Of a DNA stretch of 9,929 nt, positions 6,534 through 9,929 are shown piece after piece (within the stretch, counting starts at the first letter, position 1; every line of letters starts with the position of its first letter). The position numbers were made by a program, and so were the translations under genes. The DNA comes from Bacteriovoracaceae bacterium UBA6261. GTDB taxonomy: Bacteria; Bdellovibrionota; Bacteriovoracia; Bacteriovoracales; Bacteriovoracaceae. Under the pieces are notes generated by a model, which had not been told where the DNA came from, made no database searches, and worked only from the letters and a program-made list of their open reading frames with translations. The stretch lies in NCBI GenBank assembly GCA_002440825.1, contig DJVH01000018.1:1-9929 (forward strand), in the 5' to 3' direction.

Positions 6534-7172
6534 TCAAAGGGCAGCTTCATTTCCCCCGTGAAGAAGTTCAATCACCTCTTCATCACTCACCTGCTCAAAT
6601 GAAGTAAAAAATTGTCCTACGCTCATCATGTAAGGGGTTATATAGAGACCAATCAATTCATCAACCATCGGTTTTATTCTTTTAGCTGCATCCTCTGAAG
6701 CCACCGGCACAGCTAAAACTATTTTTTTAGGCGACTGAGAACGGACTTCATGGATAGCACCTATAGTAGTGGCTCCAGTGGCAATTCCATCATCGACGAT
6801 AATAACTGTTTTACCAGTATAGTCGGGAGTCACCAGACCATAGTCTTGTTGTCGTTTTTTTAATTTTTTCAGCTGTTCATTAGCTTTGCTGGTTATATAA
6901 GATTTTGAAATACCTTCGGCCTCTGCGTAAGGGAGCAGTTCATAATGCCCAGAAAGTCCGATGCTACCAATGGCGAGTTCTTCATTAAAAGGATGGGGAA
7001 TTTTGTGAACCAGAACCGCAGATAATTCAGCACCTAATTCTTCGGCTATGATTTTCGCCATAGGCATGGCCCCTCGGGGAATTCCTGCAACGACGATATC
7101 CTCCTGACCTTTGTATTGACTTAATTTTTTCAATAATAATCTAGCGGCACTTTCCCTGTTATCAAACATCAT
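6534..7172 (-). CDS. COG1926-type phosphoribosyltransferase
   Basis: The 212-residue protein has the type I phosphoribosyltransferase fold and matches the predicted phosphoribosyltransferase group COG1926, whose substrate is not firmly known. Key parts are FDNRESAARLL at the start, GIPRGAMPMA (30-39), KIPHPFNEELAIGSIG (about 57-72, a group hallmark), the PRPP loop VIIVDDGIATGATT (123-136), and VGQFFTSFEQVSDEEV near the end. The neighbouring PRPP synthetase (20 bases downstream) could supply its substrate, which supports a shared pathway such as base salvage or a modified-nucleotide reaction; this is inferred. The ATG at 7172 is preferred because GAGGTG ends 3 bases before it; ATG at 7169 and GTG at 7178 are close alternatives. 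There is no signal peptide, so it is cytoplasmic. It follows the CapA gene after 30 bases. Confidence 0.88.
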   Translation of the reverse strand: MMFDNRESAARLLLKKLSQYKGQEDIVVAGIPRGAMPMAKIIAEELGAELSAVLVHKIPHPFNEELAIGSIGLSGHYELLPYAEAEGISKSYITSKANEQLKKLKKRQQDYGLVTPDYTGKTVIIVDDGIATGATTIGAIHEVRSQSPKKIVLAVPVASEDAAKRIKPMVDELIGLYITPYMMSVGQFFTSFEQVSDEEVIELLHGGNEAAL

Positions 7173-7202
7173 ATGCACCTCACTAAAAAAACATTAATCT
7201 AA

Positions 7203-8264
7203 TCATGATGTCAGCTGCGCTTTGTATCCCTCGCTCACTTCATTGATCGTGTTAAACATCCACTTCACGTCTTTTAATGGAGGACGCACAAGTTGAAAAT
7301 GCTTGAGCATTAAGCAATCAAGATTAATGCTATTTAATTTGTATGGAAAAATTTGAACATCCACAAAATAAGCGAGAACTAAATCACCTCGAAATTCTTT
7401 GTGGCTTTTAATTCCTTCGTAGTCATTGATAAAATCTCCACATCCGTAAAAGATTGGACATCCGTTATAGACTTCAACCTTGCGAGGGTGATGAGATGAA
7501 TGACCAAACAAAATATGCACACCTGCCCGGGCAATAAGCGCGTGAGCAAACTCGCGATGATCGGCCGGAATATCATGCCCCCAATTTGATCCCCAATGTA
7601 TACTTAAAACGACAAGATCCTTTTTTTGCTTGTAGCGTTTGATGAGCGCCGCTATTTCATTCACGGTATGTTGATTAAAATTAGAAATAAAAAATACACC
7701 AGGTTTTAAATCCGTTGCCCCCCATTCTTCGGGAACTCCACTCAAAATGTGAGCCAGGGAAAAAATCAACACTCGCCCTTCTTTTGTTTCAATGACCGCT
7801 GGAGCTTGCGCTTCGTCTTTATCTTTTCCTGCGCCCGCAAAAAGAATATCAGCGGACTCAAGTGATGTGATTGTATCTCTCATTCCCTGAACGCCCCAAT
7901 CAAGAATGTGATTGTTGGCAAGAGCACACACATCAATCCCTGCTTCTTCCAGAATTGATACATTCGCAGGATGCATTCGATAATTTATACCTTTTGGAAA
8001 ATATGACTCACTCAAAGTCATTGCTGTTTCAAGATTAATTATTTTTATGTCCGGCTTTCTTTGTTTGAATACATTCAGAGCTTCGCCCCACACATAATTG
8101 GCAGATACATTGCGGGGAATATGTCCGGACTCGCTTTCAGCAAGCTTTACATAAGTACGGGCATCTTTAAGATAATCTTCATGAATTTGCGGAGGAGCTG
8201 ATTGCATTTGAATCTGATCAATTCCTCTTCCAAGCATGACATCACCGCAAAGAAAAATTTTCAT
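7203..8264 (-). CDS. CapA-family metallophosphatase-like protein, cytoplasmic
   Basis: The 353-residue protein matches the CapA / PGA_cap family (PF09587), whose fold resembles metallophosphatases and whose named members act in poly-gamma-glutamate capsule formation. Metal-site motifs are in order: GDVMLGR (7-13), NLET (77-80), ANNHILDWG (116-124), SIHWGSNW (221-228), FGHSSHHP (253-260) and YGCGDFIND (273-281). Unlike capsule CapA, it has no signal peptide or membrane anchor; residue 1 is three residues from the first strand. A cytoplasmic role is therefore likely, and no capB or capC gene is nearby. The ATG at 8264 is chosen because GGAGGGG lies just upstream; the longer frame would start with TTG at 8276 inside that Shine-Dalgarno. 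It is first in a unit with the phosphoribosyltransferase and PRPP synthetase, so a phosphoryl-ester or nucleotide substrate is possible, but not shown. Confidence 0.88.
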   Translation of the reverse strand: MKIFLCGDVMLGRGIDQIQMQSAPPQIHEDYLKDARTYVKLAESESGHIPRNVSANYVWGEALNVFKQRKPDIKIINLETAMTLSESYFPKGINYRMHPANVSILEEAGIDVCALANNHILDWGVQGMRDTITSLESADILFAGAGKDKDEAQAPAVIETKEGRVLIFSLAHILSGVPEEWGATDLKPGVFFISNFNQHTVNEIAALIKRYKQKKDLVVLSIHWGSNWGHDIPADHREFAHALIARAGVHILFGHSSHHPRKVEVYNGCPIFYGCGDFINDYEGIKSHKEFRGDLVLAYFVDVQIFPYKLNSINLDCLMLKHFQLVRPPLKDVKWMFNTINEVSEGYKAQLTS

Positions 8265-8267
8265 TTT

Positions 8268-8274
8268 CCCCTCC
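8268..8274 (-). promoter_or_regulatory. Shine-Dalgarno site deciding the ATG start of CapA
   Basis: GGAGGGG on the minus strand with 3 bases to the ATG at 8264 (5 bases if only GGAGG is counted). The upstream TTG at 8274-8276 overlaps it and is not a sensible start. Confidence 0.75.
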
Positions 8275-8335
8275 AAGAAATGTCATGCATAAAAGAATCC
8301 AGAAGTTTTTTCTAAGACATTTAGCCCCTAAAAAC

Positions 8336-8364
8336 AAAAAGGCCCTCTTTTGGAGGGCCTTTTT
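8336..8364 (-). terminator. Intrinsic terminator after the L,D-transpeptidase gene
   Basis: A perfect stem of up to 12 bp (AAAAAGGCCCTC, 8336-8347, with GAGGGCCTTTTT, 8353-8364) closes a 5-base loop. On the minus strand it is followed by a T-rich tail. It begins 6 bases beyond the stop of the L,D-transpeptidase and separates it from the CapA unit. T-runs on both sides would allow it to act in both directions. Confidence 0.9.
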
Positions 8365-8369
8365 TATTT

Positions 8370-9059
8370 TTAAAGAACTTTTTTAATAACGATTATCAGC
8401 GCCGAAAATCCCGGCTCATTTCTAAAAAGAAGATGTCCGGTTGAATCCACGAGGGCTTGCCCTTCCACAGTAAACTTGGGAATGCGTGCTCCATTTGTTT
8501 CTTTAATTCTGGTGAATAGGTCTTCTGCAAGCGTTTCTGGAAGGCGAATACAACCACCAGATGCTTTTGAGCCCAATGCCCCTTCTGTTCCCTTAGGAGC
8601 TTCGTGAAGAGCGATTGGTCCGTTGAAGAAAATAGAAAACGGCATTTTTGTTCCGCCGATGATTTTAGAGAAAATACCGCCGTAATTTGATGAGCGGTGA
8701 TCTTTATCCAACCAATCTGGTGTGTAGTAACCTGTCGGCGTAATTGACCATGAATCTTTCTTAGAGTGGTGTTCGCCTTTTTTCTCGAAAGCGTCGCGAC
8801 CTGTAGAAACGAATTCTTTTCTGATCAGCTGGCCGTATTCATAAACCTTGATTGTCTGCGCATCTTTGCCATCGTCAGCTTTGTTCACGACAACGACGTA
8901 GCGGAATTCATTGATCCATGGCTGAGTCTTAAAGAAAGACTCCTGAAAATCTGCATTTACGTCAACAGGTCTTTCAGGTGTAGTGAACACCCCACCTTCA
9001 TCAGCAGTTGCAGTGAGAGCGATAAGTAAAAAGGCAATAAAACCAACTATAGTTTTCAA
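8370..9059 (-). CDS. Secreted L,D-transpeptidase (YkuD domain)
   Basis: The 229-residue exported enzyme should form or exchange 3-3 or D-amino-acid linkages in peptidoglycan, or attach proteins to it. A signal peptide (hydrophobic 4-16, cut after TATA at 19) precedes the YkuD domain, about 50-215. The catalytic region is visible: ALHEAP with His152, then SGGCIRLPE with Cys170 and Arg172. The usual SHGC motif reads SGGC here, so one conserved His (position 168) is Gly. TTG at 9059 is chosen because GAGGTG lies 4 bases before it and a promoter sits just upstream. ATG at 9071 is an alternative, and the open frame to 9167 runs through the rpsA terminator and is excluded. It has its own promoter and terminator. 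L,D-transpeptidases are known to be expanded in Bdellovibrio-type predators; a predation role here is speculation. Confidence 0.9.
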   Translation of the reverse strand: MKTIVGFIAFLLIALTATADEGGVFTTPERPVDVNADFQESFFKTQPWINEFRYVVVVNKADDGKDAQTIKVYEYGQLIRKEFVSTGRDAFEKKGEHHSKKDSWSITPTGYYTPDWLDKDHRSSNYGGIFSKIIGGTKMPFSIFFNGPIALHEAPKGTEGALGSKASGGCIRLPETLAEDLFTRIKETNGARIPKFTVEGQALVDSTGHLLFRNEPGFSALIIVIKKVL

Positions 9060-9063
9060 ATGA

Positions 9064-9069
9064 CACCTC
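9064..9069 (-). promoter_or_regulatory. Shine-Dalgarno site supporting the TTG start of the L,D-transpeptidase
   Basis: GAGGTG on the minus strand, 4 bases before TTG at 9059. It overlaps the alternative ATG at 9069-9071, which itself has only a weak AAAG-type site. Confidence 0.6.
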
Positions 9070-9090
9070 ATGAATTTCTTTAGTGAAGCG

Positions 9091-9119
9091 TTCATACCAT
9101 TGGAGAAATGGATGATCAA
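9091..9119 (-). promoter_or_regulatory. Putative promoter of the L,D-transpeptidase gene
   Basis: Minus-strand TTGATC (9114-9119, 4 of 6 matches to the sigma-70 -35 box) and TATGAA (9091-9096, 4 of 6 to the -10 box) are separated by exactly 17 bases. A transcript from about 9084 would have a leader of about 25 bases to the TTG at 9059. It lies after the rpsA terminator. Confidence 0.5.
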
Positions 9120-9133
9120 AAGGAAAAAAACAT

Positions 9134-9160
9134 AAAAAAAGGGCCGCATTTCTGCGGCCC
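9134..9160 (-). terminator. Intrinsic terminator after rpsA
   Basis: An 8-bp perfect GC-rich stem (9141-9148 with 9153-9160) with a GAAA tetraloop on the minus strand is followed by seven T (complement of A7 at 9134-9140) and further T-rich sequence. It lies 38 bases past the rpsA stop. Confidence 0.93.
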
Positions 9161-9198
9161 CCTTCATACATCAAAGTTGGGTTAAAACCTTTTCAGTA

Positions 9199-9929
9199 CT
9201 ATAGATCTTTTTTGAATTTATCAGCAAGAGTTGCAGTCTTAACTTTTTCAGTCGACTTGTACTCTCCGCCGTGAGCTGCAGCTTTCATAGAAAGAGCGAT
9301 TTTCTTCGCTTCTTTATCTACTGAAATAACCATAGCTTTTGGCTTGTCACCTTTCTTAACTACGTCAGATGGTTTTTCAACTCTTTCGTCAGATAGTTCA
9401 GAAATGTGGATCAGACCTTCGATACCAGTTTCAAGTTCTACGAAAGCGCCGAAGTCAGTTACGCGAACAACTTCTGCTTCTACAACTGTACCAACTGGGA
9501 ATCTAGATTCGATTTTTTTCCATGGATCTTCCTCTAGTTGTTTAAGACCTAGAGAGAATTTTTGGTTTTCTTTATCAACAGCAAGAACCATTGCTTCTAC
9601 TTGCTGACCTTCTTTGAATTCTTCAGCAAGGTTGATGTTTTTCTTAGTCCATGAAACGTCAGAAACGTGGATAAGAGCATCTACGTCTTCTCCGATGTCA
9701 ACGAAGACACCGAAATCAACGATTGATTTCACTTTACCTTTAGTTTTGTCACCAACTTTGAACTTCGCTACTAGAGCATCCCAAGGGTTTGGTTGAAGTT
9801 GTTTTAGACCAAGAGAGATTCTCTTGTTTTCAACATCTACGTCCAATACTTGAGCTTCGATTCTCTCGCCAGCGTTGAAGTGTTTAGTTGGGTTTTTAAT
9901 TTTGTTTGTCCAAGACATTTCAGAAACGT
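9199..9929 (-). CDS. rpsA: 30S ribosomal protein S1, C-terminal part, 5' end outside window
   Basis: About 240 residues of ribosomal protein S1, which helps bind mRNA leaders to the 30S subunit. The frame is open through the right edge: residues before the first visible Met read VSE, completing the HVSEMSW pattern of an S1 repeat, so that Met is internal. Two full S1 RNA-binding repeats can be seen, one with SIVDFGVFVDIGEDVDALIH and HVSDVSW, the next with RVTDFGAFVELETGIEG and HISELS. They are preceded by the end of another repeat, and linked by the family phrase SLGLKQL followed by PW. The tail after the last repeat is short and Lys-rich (KVKTATLADKFKKDL). The number of repeats in the whole protein cannot be told. 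The gene ends in a strong terminator. Assignment is secure. Confidence 0.96.
   Translation of the reverse strand, partial: VSEMSWTNKIKNPTKHFNAGERIEAQVLDVDVENKRISLGLKQLQPNPWDALVAKFKVGDKTKGKVKSIVDFGVFVDIGEDVDALIHVSDVSWTKKNINLAEEFKEGQQVEAMVLAVDKENQKFSLGLKQLEEDPWKKIESRFPVGTVVEAEVVRVTDFGAFVELETGIEGLIHISELSDERVEKPSDVVKKGDKPKAMVISVDKEAKKIALSMKAAAHGGEYKSTEKVKTATLADKFKKDL

Noticed and set aside
7173..7202. T7 run between CapA and the phosphoribosyltransferase as a terminator
   Set aside because: No stable stem precedes the T run on the minus strand; only a weak imperfect repeat, so the genes are kept as one unit.
8265..8335. Promoter for the CapA unit
   Set aside because: A weak pair (TTGTTT and TAGAAA, 17 bases apart on the minus strand) exists, but the first box overlaps the terminator arm and matches are poor, so it is not listed.
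9344..9607. Open frame on the plus strand, 87 codons
   Set aside because: Antisense to rpsA, rich in Ser and Thr as expected from the reverse of S1 codons; no start signal.

Overview
The window is ordinary chromosomal DNA of moderate GC content. It probably comes from a member of the Bdellovibrionota, most likely the Bacteriovorax/Peredibacter side (Bacteriovoracales). This is an inference from several features: a TIGR02147-type regulator, large secreted proteins with a Gly/Asn-rich start after the signal peptide, a secreted L,D-transpeptidase, and the general protein flavour. No database search was possible. I see no tRNA, rRNA, CRISPR array, insertion sequence or phage gene, and no gene-free stretch longer than about 180 bases.

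Layout, left to right. (1) 1-1642, plus strand: the end of a dihydrolipoyl dehydrogenase (E3) gene, then a complete E2 acyltransferase of a 2-oxo acid dehydrogenase complex, closed by a strong hairpin terminator. (2) 1645-4652, minus strand: a tightly packed three-gene unit read right to left. It holds a TIGR02147/DUF4423 regulator, a 601-residue secreted protein with an HEGSH (HExxH) motif, and a 133-residue secreted protein with 14 cysteines. The first two genes overlap and the third starts 10 bases after the second. (3) 4829-5581, plus strand: a beta-class carbonic anhydrase with a signal peptide and a His-containing linker, divergent from the regulator. (4) 5590-8264, minus strand: a cytoplasmic CapA-type metallophosphatase, a COG1926-type phosphoribosyltransferase and a divergent PRPP synthetase, probably one operon. 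(5) 8370-9059, minus strand: a secreted L,D-transpeptidase with its own likely promoter and terminator. (6) 9199 to the right edge, minus strand: the 3' part of rpsA (ribosomal protein S1) with a strong terminator.

How the genes fit together. E3 and E2 belong to one oxidative decarboxylation complex. Its E1 is not in the window, so the substrate (branched-chain 2-oxo acid or 2-oxoglutarate) stays open. The PRPP synthetase makes the substrate used by phosphoribosyltransferases, so its pairing with a phosphoribosyltransferase is coherent, but the role of CapA beside them is unknown. The regulator and two exported proteins form the least explained unit and are the best candidate for an undescribed system: a putative metalloprotease-like secreted protein plus a disulfide-rich partner, possibly controlled by the regulator. 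Several gene starts were moved inward from the longest open frame because a good Shine-Dalgarno sequence sits just before the internal start. These are the secreted HEGSH protein, PRPP synthetase, phosphoribosyltransferase, CapA and L,D-transpeptidase; the regulator start was also moved, on family grounds.
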